Source of the DNA: Pseudonocardia abyssalis
Lineage (GTDB): Bacteria > Actinomycetota > Actinomycetes > Mycobacteriales > Pseudonocardiaceae
Assembly: GCF_019263705.2 (NCBI RefSeq)
Contig: NZ_JADQDK010000001.1
Span: 5,952,001 to 6,016,000 of the forward strand
Reading direction: 5' to 3'
Length of the DNA: 64,000 nt
The translations under genes and the position numbers were made by a program. The first letter of the stretch is position 1. The number at the start of each line of letters is the position of its first letter. Of this stretch, positions 35,258 through 44,153 are shown piece by piece. The notes beneath the pieces are model-generated. The model made no database searches, was not told the origin of the DNA, and saw only the letters and a list, made by a program, of their open reading frames with translations.

Positions 35258-35734
35258 ATGCCCACCCACACGTTCACCCTCAACGGCGAGTCCGTCACGG
35301 TGGAGGTCGAGGACGACGTCCGCCTGCTCTGGGTGATCCGCGACATCCTCGGGGTCACCGGACCCAAGTACGGCTGCGGCATCAACGTCTGCAAGGCCTG
35401 CACCAGCCACATCAACGGCAAGGCCTTCAACCCCTGCGCCGTCCCGGTGAGCCAGATCGGCGCGGACGACGAGATCACCACGATCGAGGGCCTGGCCGAC
35501 ACCGTCGGCTCCGACCTGCACCCCATGCAGGAGGCCTGGATCGACAACGACGTCGCGCAGTGCGGCTACTGCCAGCCCGGCCAGATCATGGCCGCGGTGG
35601 CCAAGGTCCGCCAGTGCGCCGCCGAGGGCCGCAAGCTCGACGACTCGGCCATCGAGGAGATCCGCAACATCTGCCGTTGCGGCACCTACAACCGCATCCG
35701 CGAGGCGATCTACGCCGGCGCGGAGAACATGTGA
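35258..35734 (+). CDS. 2x[2Fe-2S] subunit of molybdenum hydroxylase (IorA-like)
   Basis: 158 aa. The plant-type cluster ligands are C40, C45, C48 and C60; the helical domain binds the second cluster through C102, C105, C139 and C141 in the CxxC...CxC pattern. It has no signal peptide, so it is probably carried across the membrane by the Tat signal of its partner. Gene order (large subunit first) is reversed relative to many iorAB operons. Confidence 0.92.
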   Translation: MPTHTFTLNGESVTVEVEDDVRLLWVIRDILGVTGPKYGCGINVCKACTSHINGKAFNPCAVPVSQIGADDEITTIEGLADTVGSDLHPMQEAWIDNDVAQCGYCQPGQIMAAVAKVRQCAAEGRKLDDSAIEEIRNICRCGTYNRIREAIYAGAENM

Positions 35735-35745
35735 GGAGCCCGGAC

Positions 35746-36027
35746 ATGAGGACACGCAAGCAGCTCGTCGTCGCCGCGATCGTCGCCGCCACCGTGCTCG
35801 GCGGCGCGGGTGTCGCGCTGGCCGACGTCTCCACCCCCGACGACCTGGGTCAGGGCGTCAACGCCGTCACCACCCTCGTCGAGGACCTGTTGGCCCAGGT
35901 GATCGACGCCGTCGACGCGCCGAGGCCGGAGGGCGCCGACGGTCTGGAGACCGAGCTGCCCGACGTGGACCCCCGCTTCGTCGAAGGCCCGCTCGGCGGC
36001 CTGATCAACGATGGTCCGCTGAGGTAG
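35746..36027 (+). CDS. Small secreted acidic protein
   Basis: 93 aa: basic start, Sec-type signal peptide with cleavage predicted after GVALA, and an acidic mature part of about 66 residues (DVSTPDD...). Preceded by GAGGAG, 11 bp after the iron-sulfur subunit, so it is very likely co-transcribed. No cysteines or heme motif, so it is not an obvious electron carrier. It could be a structural partner of the exported hydroxylase. Confidence 0.65.
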   Translation: MRTRKQLVVAAIVAATVLGGAGVALADVSTPDDLGQGVNAVTTLVEDLLAQVIDAVDAPRPEGADGLETELPDVDPRFVEGPLGGLINDGPLR

Positions 36028-36122
36028 GACGCGGCGCACGCAGATGGCCTGCCTGTCCGGTGGATCCGCCACGCGGCTGGACGCCCCCCGATGCCGTGGC
36101 ACTGCGGCTCGGGGGGCGTGGG

Positions 36123-36587
36123 TCACGGCGCGCTGCGTCGCCGCGGTGAGTCGTCCTGGGCGAGCTCGCGCAGCGCGGCCAGTCCCCGTTCGAGCCCGCG
36201 CAGGGCATCGACATCGATGCGCATGAGCAACCGCCGGCGCCGCTTCTGGCCGGCCGCGGCGATCTGTTCGACGAGGGCGAGGCCCTCGGGGGTGAGGCCC
36301 GCGAGCCGGACCCGGCGGTCGCCGGCGTTCTCGATGCGGTGCACCAGCTCGCGACCGACCAGCCGATCCACGATTCCGGTGACGGTGGGCAGAGTCACAC
36401 CGAGAGCGTGGGCGAGGTCGCCCTGCGGGAGGGGACCATCCGTGTCGAGCAACAGGAGGATCCGGAGCTGTTGCATGGTCAGCCCACTGTCGAACAGCGG
36501 GTCCGGCCCGGCCCGGGTGATCGCCCGCCGCAGCACGGCCTCGTGCCGATCGATGGACGCGAGCAGCTCCAACCGTTCGCCGTCCAT
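36123..36587 (-). CDS. MarR-family regulator
   Basis: 154 aa with the winged HTH (LPQGDLAHALGVTLPTVTGIVDRL) and wing residues DRRVRLAGLT, flanked by dimerisation helices. ATG 36587 has GGAGGG upstream in the right place; earlier in-frame starts would run into the divergent promoter. It is divergent from the RND pump with a 76-bp gap and is probably its repressor. Confidence 0.88.
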   Translation of the reverse strand: MDGERLELLASIDRHEAVLRRAITRAGPDPLFDSGLTMQQLRILLLLDTDGPLPQGDLAHALGVTLPTVTGIVDRLVGRELVHRIENAGDRRVRLAGLTPEGLALVEQIAAAGQKRRRRLLMRIDVDALRGLERGLAALRELAQDDSPRRRSAP

Positions 36588-36663
36588 GACCTGCCCTCCG
36601 TGCCTCAGCGAAATCTCAGCTCCCGATGAAGCTTCGCCCCGACCGTAGTATTCACTGATCCCC

Positions 36664-39600
36664 ATGACCTGGCTCGCGCGTCTCAGCCTAACCAACCGTG
36701 CCATCGTCGGACTGGTCACGCTGCTCGTCCTCGCATTCGGCGTGGTCGCGGCCACCTCGCTTCGCCAGGAGCTGCTGCCCTCGCTCGAGCTGCCCGTGCT
36801 CACCGTGGTGACCCCCTACCCGGGTGCCTCACCCGAGTCCGTGGAGCGGCAGGTCACCGACCCGATCGAGACGGCCGTCGACGGCGTCGACGGCCTGATC
36901 GGGTCCTCCTCGACGTCCAGCGGCAGCGTCTCCGCGATCACCCTGGAGTTCGCCTACGGCACCGACATCGACGAGTCCGCCACCGCGGTGGAGCGCGCGG
37001 TGGTGGGCATCGCGCTCCCCGACGGCGTGACACCGACGGTCAGCGCGATCACCACCGACGCGATCCCGGTGCTGCAGCTCGCGGCATCGTCCACGCTGGC
37101 CGACGACCAGCTCGCGGCGGTGCTGCGCGACGACGTGCGACCGCTGCTCGGCGCGCTCGACGGTGTCGGGCAGGTGACGTTGTCGGGCATCGCGGACCCA
37201 CGTGTCACGATCGACCTCGACGCGGCGGCCGCGGCCGATCGCGGCGTGTCGCCCGCGGCGATCTCCCAGGTGCTACAGGCCAACGGCGTGCGGGTGCCCG
37301 CCGGCGAGCTGACCCCCGACACCCAACCGGTGGCGGTCGAGGTCGGCACCCCGATCACGGCGGTCGAGCAGCTGAGCGAGCTCTTCGTCGTCCCGGCGGC
37401 ACCGGGTGCTGACCCGGTGCGCCTGGGCGACATCGCCGTCGTCACCGCCGAGCCCGCGCCGGCCACCGGGTACACCCGCACCAACGGTGCGGCGAGCATC
37501 GGGATCGGCATCACGAAACTGCCCGATGCCAACACGATCGCGGTGTCCGAGGAGGTCACCGAGGCGCTCGGGGAGGTCGCCGACCTGCTCGGTGGAGCTG
37601 CGCAGGACGCCGAGGTCACGGTGGTGTTCGACCAGGCGCCGTTCATCGAGCAGTCGGTCGAGGACCTCACCACCGAGGGCCTGCTGGGCCTGCTGTTCGC
37701 CGTGCTGGTGATCCTGGGCTTCCTGCTCTCGGTGCGGGCCACCGTCGTGACCGCGGTGTCGATCCCGCTGTCGGTGCTGCTGGCGCTGATCGTGCTCTAC
37801 CTCGGCGGCAACACGCTCAACATCCTCACCCTCGGCGCGCTCACCGTCGCCGTCGGGCGCGTCGTCGACGACTCGATCGTCGTCATCGAGAACATCAAGC
37901 GCCACATCGGCTACGGCGGCCCGCGGCGCGCGGCGATCCTCACCGCGATCCGCGAGGTGGCCGGCGCGATCACCGCCTCGACGATCACCACCGTCGCCGT
38001 GTTCCTCCCGATCGCCTTCGTCGGCGGTCAGGTCGGCGAGCTGTTCCGACCGTTCGCGGTGACCGTCACCGCCGCTCTGCTCGCCTCGCTCCTCGTCTCG
38101 CTGACGGTGGTACCGGTGCTGGCATCGGTGTTCCTGCGCAGCCCGTCCGCACCGGCCGACGCGGAGAGCCGCGTCACCGAGGAGCCCACCGCGTTGCAGC
38201 GTGGCTACCTTCCGGTGCTCAACGGGGCGCTCGCCCGCCCGGTACTCTCGCTCGCGCTCGCCGTGGCGGTCCTGGGTGGAACCGTCGCACTGGTGCCGCT
38301 GCTGGAGACCAACTTCCTGGGCAGCACGGGCGGCGACACCCTCACCGTGACCCAGGAGCTCGATCCCGGCACCGGGCTGCCCCAGGCCGACGCCGCCGCA
38401 CGGCAGGTGGAGGAGGTCCTCGCCGGCATCGACGAGGTCGAGAATTACCAGGTCACGGTCGGCTCCCCGGCCGGTGGCGCCGTGCTGCTCGGCCCACCCG
38501 GCGACCTCGAGAGCACGGCGACCCGGTTCGCGGTGACCCTCGCCGAGGACGCGGACGTCGAGGCGGTGGCCGCCGACCTGCGCGAGACGTTCGACGGCCT
38601 GAACGGCGCAGGCACGCTGACGGTCACCGCCGGGCAGGGCGGATTCGGCACCGACGAGCTCGCCGTCGACGTCCGCGCCCAGGACCCCGAGGTCCTGGCC
38701 GAGGCCGCCGCCACGGTCCAGCGGGCCGTCGAGGCCATCCCGGGCGCGGCCGACGTGCGCAACAACCTCGCCGCCGAACAGACCACGGTGGACGTGGCCG
38801 TGGACCGGCGGCTCGCCGCCGAACAGGGGCTCACCGAGGCGGCGGTGGGCCAGGCCGTGGCCACGGCGCTGCGTGGTTCCACCGCCGGCACGGTGACGAT
38901 CGACGGGGTCGAGCAGGACGTCGTGCTGCGCACCGGTGACGCTCCGGCCGACCTGGCCGCGCTGCGAGCGCTGCCGCTGGGCGCGGTGACCCTCGCCGAC
39001 ATCGCCACGATCACCGAGACCACCACCGTGCCGACGATCGTGCGGACCGACGGCGAGCGCAGCGCACAGATCACCGCCCGCCCGGACGCCGATGATCTCG
39101 GCGCCGTCACCTCGGACCTGCGGGCCGAGCTGGACGAACTCGACCTTCCGGACGGGGTCACTGCGGAGATCGGCGGGATCAGCGCCGATCAGGAGGAGGC
39201 GTTCACCCAGCTCGGACTCGCGCTGCTGGCCGCGATCGCCGTGGTCTACCTCGTCATGGTCGTGACGTTCCGCAGCCTGCTGCAGCCGCTGCTGCTGCTC
39301 GTCTCGATCCCGTTCGCGGCGACCGGAGCGCTCGGTCTGCTGCTGATCACCGGCATACCGCTGGGTGTGCCCGCGCTGATCGGCATGCTGCTGCTCGTCG
39401 GGATCGTGGTCACCAACGCGATCGTCCTGATCGATCTGGTCAACCAGTACCGGCGCGACGGGCACACCGTGCGCGAAGCCCTGGTCGAGGGCTCGGCGCA
39501 GCGGCTGCGCCCGATCCTGATGACGGCCGTGGCCACGGTGTTCGCCCTGCTGCCACTGGCGTTGGGTTTCACCGGCGGCGGTGGCGGGTTCATCGCCCAG

Positions 39601-40704
39601 CCGCTCGCGGTGGTCGTGATCGGCGGCCTGGTCACCTCCACGCTGCTCACCCTCGTCCTGGTGCCGGTGCTCTATCTGCTCGCTGAGCGCCGTGGGGACG
39701 GTCGGTCGTCGGCGGACGACACCGCGGACGAGCGATCCGCCGGCCGCGGACCGGCCGGCGACTCGCAGGCACCGGCGCGGCGGAAACCTCTCGCCGTGGT
39801 GGCGCCGGGCGCCGGAGCCGGCGCGACCGCGGGCGCCTCGATGCCCGTGAACACCCCCGGAGTCGCCGACGGGTTCGCCGTGACTCCCGAGCCGCACACC
39901 TTCCAGAAGGCCCCGGCCGGCCCGGCGCTCTACGGACGGCTCACCGATCGCGACGGGAACCCGCTGGCCGCCGCCGCGGTCGCCGTGTTCGACAACACGG
40001 GCAGCCAGGTCGCCGCCACCTACTCGGACGGTCGGGGTGACTACCGCGCCGACCTGTCGGAGGCAGGGGAGTACCTGCTCGTCGGGCAGTCCGGCGGTCG
40101 TGAGCCCGCGACCGAGTGGGTCGAGGTCACCGAGGCCGCGGTCCGACACGACCTGGCCGTCGACGGCCCGGCCTGCGTGACCGGCCGGATCCGGACCGCC
40201 AGCGGAACGGGGGTGCCCGCGCTCGTCACCGTCGTCGACCTCGCCGGGCAGCGCGTCGCCGGCGGGCGGGCCGACACCGACGGGCGCTACCTGCTCACCC
40301 ACATCCCCGCCGGGGAGCACCGGCTCCTCGCCGCACCCACGTCCGCGCCCTCGGCCTCGATACTGATCCAGGTGCCGCAGACCGGCACCGTCCACCAGGA
40401 CATCGACCTCGCCCCCGCCGGCGAGGTGACCGGCACGGTCCGCTCGCGGCAGGGCATGCCGATCGGCGGCGCCGTGGCCACCGTCCGCGATGCCGACGGC
40501 ACGGTGGTGGCGTCCGGCCGCACCGCCGCCGACGGATCGTTTCGGCTGACCGGGCTGCCCGAGGGCACCTACACCGTCACAGCCAGCAACGGCCTTCCCG
40601 CCACAGGCACCGTCGACGTGCGCCACGACGGGGCGGTCAGCACGAGCCTGGAGCTCGGTGATCCGGTCATCCCGAGCGAGGCGGAGAACGGTCGCGTCAC
40701 CTGA
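36664..40704 (+). CDS. AcrB/HAE-type RND efflux pump with C-terminal beta-sandwich repeats
   Basis: 1346 aa. The first 1010 residues or so are a full RND transporter: TM1 about 12-30, porter domain, TM2-6 with the proton-relay acids D402-D403 in VGRVVDDSIVVIENI, a second porter domain, and TM8-12 ending near 1005. After a disordered linker, three carboxypeptidase-regulatory-like (CNA_B-type) repeats follow, starting near 1087 (LYGRLTDRDGNPL), 1170 (VTGRIRTASG) and 1254 (VTGTVRSRQG). By RND topology the C-terminus should be cytoplasmic, which is odd for such domains. No membrane-fusion partner is encoded beside it. Likely drug or lipid export under MarR control. Confidence 0.88.
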   Translation: MTWLARLSLTNRAIVGLVTLLVLAFGVVAATSLRQELLPSLELPVLTVVTPYPGASPESVERQVTDPIETAVDGVDGLIGSSSTSSGSVSAITLEFAYGTDIDESATAVERAVVGIALPDGVTPTVSAITTDAIPVLQLAASSTLADDQLAAVLRDDVRPLLGALDGVGQVTLSGIADPRVTIDLDAAAAADRGVSPAAISQVLQANGVRVPAGELTPDTQPVAVEVGTPITAVEQLSELFVVPAAPGADPVRLGDIAVVTAEPAPATGYTRTNGAASIGIGITKLPDANTIAVSEEVTEALGEVADLLGGAAQDAEVTVVFDQAPFIEQSVEDLTTEGLLGLLFAVLVILGFLLSVRATVVTAVSIPLSVLLALIVLYLGGNTLNILTLGALTVAVGRVVDDSIVVIENIKRHIGYGGPRRAAILTAIREVAGAITASTITTVAVFLPIAFVGGQVGELFRPFAVTVTAALLASLLVSLTVVPVLASVFLRSPSAPADAESRVTEEPTALQRGYLPVLNGALARPVLSLALAVAVLGGTVALVPLLETNFLGSTGGDTLTVTQELDPGTGLPQADAAARQVEEVLAGIDEVENYQVTVGSPAGGAVLLGPPGDLESTATRFAVTLAEDADVEAVAADLRETFDGLNGAGTLTVTAGQGGFGTDELAVDVRAQDPEVLAEAAATVQRAVEAIPGAADVRNNLAAEQTTVDVAVDRRLAAEQGLTEAAVGQAVATALRGSTAGTVTIDGVEQDVVLRTGDAPADLAALRALPLGAVTLADIATITETTTVPTIVRTDGERSAQITARPDADDLGAVTSDLRAELDELDLPDGVTAEIGGISADQEEAFTQLGLALLAAIAVVYLVMVVTFRSLLQPLLLLVSIPFAATGALGLLLITGIPLGVPALIGMLLLVGIVVTNAIVLIDLVNQYRRDGHTVREALVEGSAQRLRPILMTAVATVFALLPLALGFTGGGGGFIAQPLAVVVIGGLVTSTLLTLVLVPVLYLLAERRGDGRSSADDTADERSAGRGPAGDSQAPARRKPLAVVAPGAGAGATAGASMPVNTPGVADGFAVTPEPHTFQKAPAGPALYGRLTDRDGNPLAAAAVAVFDNTGSQVAATYSDGRGDYRADLSEAGEYLLVGQSGGREPATEWVEVTEAAVRHDLAVDGPACVTGRIRTASGTGVPALVTVVDLAGQRVAGGRADTDGRYLLTHIPAGEHRLLAAPTSAPSASILIQVPQTGTVHQDIDLAPAGEVTGTVRSRQGMPIGGAVATVRDADGTVVASGRTAADGSFRLTGLPEGTYTVTASNGLPATGTVDVRHDGAVSTSLELGDPVIPSEAENGRVT

Positions 40705-41198
40705 TACCCGGGAGAAGAACCATGCCGATGCCCATGACCTATCGCATACTGCTCGGTCACCGTCCCCCATCAGCCTCGGCCCGCCGGTCGGCGCAGCTGC
40801 GCCCGGCCAGCTCGTCGTCGAGCAGCTCCTGCCGGGACCTACACGACGAGCAGCGACATCAACCGGCCCACCGCGGGCACACCCCCCGCCCGAAGGACAC
40901 GTACGCGTCTACCAGCAGCACCTCATAGACCATGGTGCTGACGGAACCGGTCCGCCAGCCGCTCGTCACCGTGCGTGACCCGACGCCCGCGTAGTGGGCG
41001 ACGGTGGCCGCTGCGGTGTGCGACCCCGCGCTCCGCCCCTTCGCTGCCACCGCGCCGAGGTGCTCATGTCCTGTCGCCGACCGGACGACCCGCAACCCGG
41101 GCTCACCCGGGCGGGCCGTCGAGCGCGGCGAGGTCGGTGGCGAGCGTCGAGCCGGTGGAAGGGCGCCAGAACCTCGCCGGAGTGCTGAGCCAGTGGAG
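40705..41198. other. 494-bp gap, no supported gene
   Basis: Short ORFs on both strands have Ser/Arg/Pro-biased shadow composition and no recognisable domain. A minus-strand stretch reads AHYAGVGSRTVTSGW, faintly like a helix-turn-helix, but nothing around it supports a gene. It is probably decayed sequence between two operons. Confidence 0.5.
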
Positions 41199-41963
41199 TT
41201 ACACGACGTCGTGGCCGCGGCCGGGGTGCGCCGCGATCCCACTGATGTAGTCGCCGATCGCGCCGCCGCTGTGCCGCTCCAGCGCCTGGCCGAACGCGGC
41301 GTCGACCGCTGCGGCGATGGCCGGTCTCGCTCGGCCGATGGCGGCGGTGAGCTGGGTCATCTCACTCCCGCTGGGGATCCACCCGGGCTCGTGTCCGGCC
41401 AGCACGGCATCGGCGAGCCCGCCGATGAACCGTGCGGCCAGCGCGTCCACCGACGATCTGAGCTGTTCGGCGACGGCGAGCACAGCGTCGACCGGGAGGC
41501 CCGACGAGACCAGCTCGCGCAGGGCGTTGAGCAGCCGCGGACTCGGCACCCTGTACCGGCCCGCATCCTGTGGTTCGATCACGCCGATGTCGTGGAGCCG
41601 GGTGATGGCGGTGTCGAGGCCGTCCGGACCGGCGAACGGGCTCAGATCCGCCGGGGTGGTCATGGTCGGGATCTCGTCGCTCCAGAAGCCGGTGACGACC
41701 TGTTCGAGGCCGAGCACCGCGGTGAGGTCCCGCCCCTGCTCCCAGGCCGCGATGAGCTCACCGATGTTCTGCACGGTGTAGCCCCGCTCGAGCAGGCGGC
41801 CGACGAGTCGCAGCCGGGCCAGGTGGGCCTCGTCGTAGAGGCCGACCCGGCCGGCCCGGCGCGGAGGCGGGAGCAGACCACGGTCCTGGTAGGCGCGGAT
41901 GTTGCGCACGGTCGTCCCCGCGGTGCGCGCGAGCTCGTCGATGCGGTACTCGCGGCCGTTCAT
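41199..41963 (-). CDS. MerR-family regulator
   Basis: 254 aa. The N-terminal winged HTH reads YRIDELARTAGTTVRNIRAYQDRGLLPPP, the MerR hallmark, followed by a dimerisation helix and a long effector domain with no metal-binding Cys pair. ATGA overlap with the DUF6114-like gene makes it the third gene of a three-gene operon. It may control the operon through the palindrome at 43072-43082. Confidence 0.87.
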   Translation of the reverse strand: MNGREYRIDELARTAGTTVRNIRAYQDRGLLPPPRRAGRVGLYDEAHLARLRLVGRLLERGYTVQNIGELIAAWEQGRDLTAVLGLEQVVTGFWSDEIPTMTTPADLSPFAGPDGLDTAITRLHDIGVIEPQDAGRYRVPSPRLLNALRELVSSGLPVDAVLAVAEQLRSSVDALAARFIGGLADAVLAGHEPGWIPSGSEMTQLTAAIGRARPAIAAAVDAAFGQALERHSGGAIGDYISGIAAHPGRGHDVV

Positions 41964-42394
41964 CCGGCGCCCCGTCGGGTGGCCGGCCCGGCTTCCGAGG
42001 GTGACCGGTCGTCGGTGCTGTGCCACGCGAAGCCGAGGGATCCCCCGAGGACACCGAGCAGCGTCCCCACCAAGAAGCCGCCGATGTTGGTGGTCACCAA
42101 CGAGGTCAACGACACGAGGATCACCGCCACGCCGGTGAACTCCCGGTGGCCCGGTGCGAACCAGAGGAATGCGGCGAGCGCGCAGAGGGCGCAGCCGAAG
42201 AGGAACCCGGAGGTCCCGGCCAGCCCGGGCAGCAGCAGCACCGTCAGCCGCCCGCCCGGTAGGAAGAGGATCACCAGGCCGGCCGCGGCGGTCAGGATCA
42301 CCGCCGCCAGCGGGTGCGAGCGCCACCACCGGTGCCACCGGCCCCCTCCAGCGCCCCGGTCGCGCCGACGTCGTGCCGCAGCTGATCGGGGCAT
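41960..42394 (-). CDS. DUF6114-like membrane protein
   Basis: 144 aa with four TM helices (about 32-48, 50-72, 78-98, 104-126), short basic N-terminus and a disordered tail. ATG 42394 overlaps the upstream stop (TGATG). The DUF6230-DUF6114 pairing recurs in actinomycetes. The function is not known. Confidence 0.65.
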   Translation of the reverse strand: MPRSAAARRRRDRGAGGGRWHRWWRSHPLAAVILTAAAGLVILFLPGGRLTVLLLPGLAGTSGFLFGCALCALAAFLWFAPGHREFTGVAVILVSLTSLVTTNIGGFLVGTLLGVLGGSLGFAWHSTDDRSPSEAGPATRRGAG

Positions 42395-43020
42395 CAGAGG
42401 CATTCCGGCTGGTCCTGGCCCACCTGCAGGCGCAACCCCGACAGGGTGAGCTGGTTGACCGTCGCCCATCGGGCCGTCGCGCTGATGTCCAGCGCGAGAC
42501 CGCCCGCGGTGACCGGCACCCCACCGGTGGACGTGTCCACCGGTGTACCGTCCGGCGCCGTCTCGCTGCGGTTGAGGAGGATCTGCTGTCCCGCTGCGCC
42601 CACGCCGTCGAGGCTCTCGATGGCGATCTGGGCATCGCCGACCACGATCGGCGCCGAGTCGTCGGTGACCGCGCGTAGCACGTAGGAGCCGAGCGGCGTG
42701 TCGACCGCGGTCGACACGCACGCACCGGCGATCGTGATGTCGGACAGCTGCAGGACGACGACGGGCTGGCGCGAGCCGTCTCTGTTCTGCACGAACGAGG
42801 GCAGTGCGCCGCGCGCCTCGGCGTCGAACCGCGCGGCGGTGAACTTCAGGGTCTGCCGCCCCTCCATCGCCAGCGCGACGGGCACCGCGCCGGTGGCAAC
42901 CCCGGCAGTCAGCAGCCCCAGGGCCAGCATCGACGGCAGGAACACCATCGCGAACCGCCGCCCGCGGACGTGCCCGCCCGGGGAGGGCGGCGCGCGGTGT
43001 GTGCCGACATGCTGGGTCAT
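42394..43020 (-). CDS. DUF6230-like secreted or anchored protein
   Basis: 208 aa. A basic N-terminus and a hydrophobic segment (about 25-50) act as a signal peptide or anchor; the rest is a beta-rich extracytoplasmic domain with two Cys, including the penultimate PECL end. The pattern matches actinobacterial DUF6230 proteins that always precede a four-helix DUF6114 protein. Substrate and role are unknown; envelope location is clear from sequence. Confidence 0.68.
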   Translation of the reverse strand: MTQHVGTHRAPPSPGGHVRGRRFAMVFLPSMLALGLLTAGVATGAVPVALAMEGRQTLKFTAARFDAEARGALPSFVQNRDGSRQPVVVLQLSDITIAGACVSTAVDTPLGSYVLRAVTDDSAPIVVGDAQIAIESLDGVGAAGQQILLNRSETAPDGTPVDTSTGGVPVTAGGLALDISATARWATVNQLTLSGLRLQVGQDQPECL

Positions 43021-43459
43021 CGCTGCCTCCCGGCGGAGCGCGGACCTCCGGCGGAGATCTCTACATCGTCAACTGTGACAGTGGTGAACGGTAACGCCAT
43101 GTGATCCGGCTCATCCGCCTCCCCCGGTTGCGGGTCGAGCACCGCGGTGAGGCGAGAGCACTCCGGCGGCGACCGCCATGCCATGCGCGGGCTCCTTGGT
43201 GACGACGACACCGGAGTCGTCGGTCGCGGCTCCCACGCGCCTGCCGACCTGCGGTCCGCCGCCGGCCGGGCGCTATCGCGCCCGGGATGACCGTGGCGGT
43301 ATCACCGGGTTGCCGGGCAGGGAGGATCGGGCGCGCTGCGGTCGATGCGTGGTCGGAGTGCGGGGTCCGCTGCGGGGACCGGTGTGCCGCCGGGACGGAA
43401 GAGCCTGCTGACGTCGATGGCGGAGCGCGGCCGGGTCGTGTGCCTAGAACAGGCCCTAG
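43021..43459. other. 439-bp gap; promoter side of the DUF6230 operon
   Basis: Between the DUF6230 gene and the 3' end of the TetR gene at 43460. It contains the palindrome at 43072-43082 near the operon start. The remaining 370 bp show no supported gene on either strand. Confidence 0.55.
43072..43082. promoter_or_regulatory. 11-bp palindrome upstream of DUF6230-DUF6114-MerR operon
   Basis: ACTGT-G-ACAGT, 51 bp before the DUF6230 start. On the minus strand it is directly followed by TTGACG, a good -35 hexamer. The placement suits an operator for the operon's own MerR regulator or another dimer. Confidence 0.4.
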
Positions 43460-44083
43460 TCAGATCCGGTTCACATCCGGCGCCGAGCTCGGGGGCACGC
43501 CCAGGCAGGCGTGGGCGGTCACGTCGAGCAGTTCGGCGAGCCGCTGCTCGGTCAGCCCGCTGCGGTAGAACAGCGTCGCCTGCACCGCGCCGATGGCGGC
43601 GTGCACGAGCAGCCGCAGCTCGCCGTCGCCGAGGTCGGGTCGCAGCGGTCCGAGCACGCCGACCCACTCCTCGATGTAGTGGCGCTGCTCGCGGCGCAGC
43701 CGTCTGCGGTCGGCGTCGGGCAGGCTGTGCGCCTCGCGGTGGTAGACCGCGAGGATGTCGCGGTCGTGCAGGGCGACCCGGATGTGGTCGCGGACCAGTA
43801 GGGACAGCGCGTCGTGGTCGTCGTCGGTCTGGGCGACGATCGTGGTGGCCCGGTTCTGCAGCCGCTGCATCGCCTGGTCGAGCAGGGCGACGAGGAGGTC
43901 GTTCTTGCTGGCGAAGTGCCGGTAGACGCCCGAGCCGACGATGCCCGCCTCGGCGCCGATCTCGTCCATCGCCACGGCGTGGAAGCCGCGGCGGGACACC
44001 AGGTCGGCGGCGGCGGCGAGGATGCGGCGGCGCCGGTCCGGGTCGCGTCGCCGCACGCCGTCGGCTGATGTCCCACTCGCCAT
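43460..44083 (-). CDS. TetR-family regulator
   Basis: 207 aa; HTH with recognition helix AGIVGSGVYRHFASKND, followed by a helical ligand domain with HYIEEWVGVLGPL. Divergent from the enoyl-CoA hydratase operon with a 70-bp gap. A GTCAT-C-ATGAC palindrome lies 3 bp before its start, so it probably represses itself and the operon at 44154. It is related to, but distinct from, the TetR at 52807. The likely ligand is an acyl-CoA (inference). Confidence 0.88.
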   Translation of the reverse strand: MASGTSADGVRRRDPDRRRRILAAAADLVSRRGFHAVAMDEIGAEAGIVGSGVYRHFASKNDLLVALLDQAMQRLQNRATTIVAQTDDDHDALSLLVRDHIRVALHDRDILAVYHREAHSLPDADRRRLRREQRHYIEEWVGVLGPLRPDLGDGELRLLVHAAIGAVQATLFYRSGLTEQRLAELLDVTAHACLGVPPSSAPDVNRI

Positions 44084-44086
44084 CTG

Positions 44087-44097
44087 GTCATCATGAC
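44087..44097. promoter_or_regulatory. Candidate TetR operator (GTCAT-C-ATGAC)
   Basis: 11-bp perfect palindrome in the TetR/crotonase divergent gap. The core TCATCATGA recurs at 49764-49772 upstream of the thiolase gene. Confidence 0.45.
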
Positions 44098-44153
44098 AGG
44101 CGAGACGGTACGGTCGCGAGTGAACAGGTCCTCACTTCGCGTGGGGCCCCGGG

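Noticed and set aside
36640..36655. AGT-N4-ACT imperfect palindrome in the MarR/RND divergent gap
   Set aside because: Three-base arms are too short to support an operator call.
37273..40770. 1165-aa open frame antisense to the RND pump
   Set aside because: Arg/Gly/His/Asp-rich composition without domains; typical GC-rich shadow of a real gene on the plus strand.
40859..41242. Possible helix-turn-helix protein on the minus strand (AHYAGVGSRTVTSGW)
   Set aside because: Isolated 15-residue resemblance, no start context, overlaps the MerR 3' end, remainder has shadow composition.
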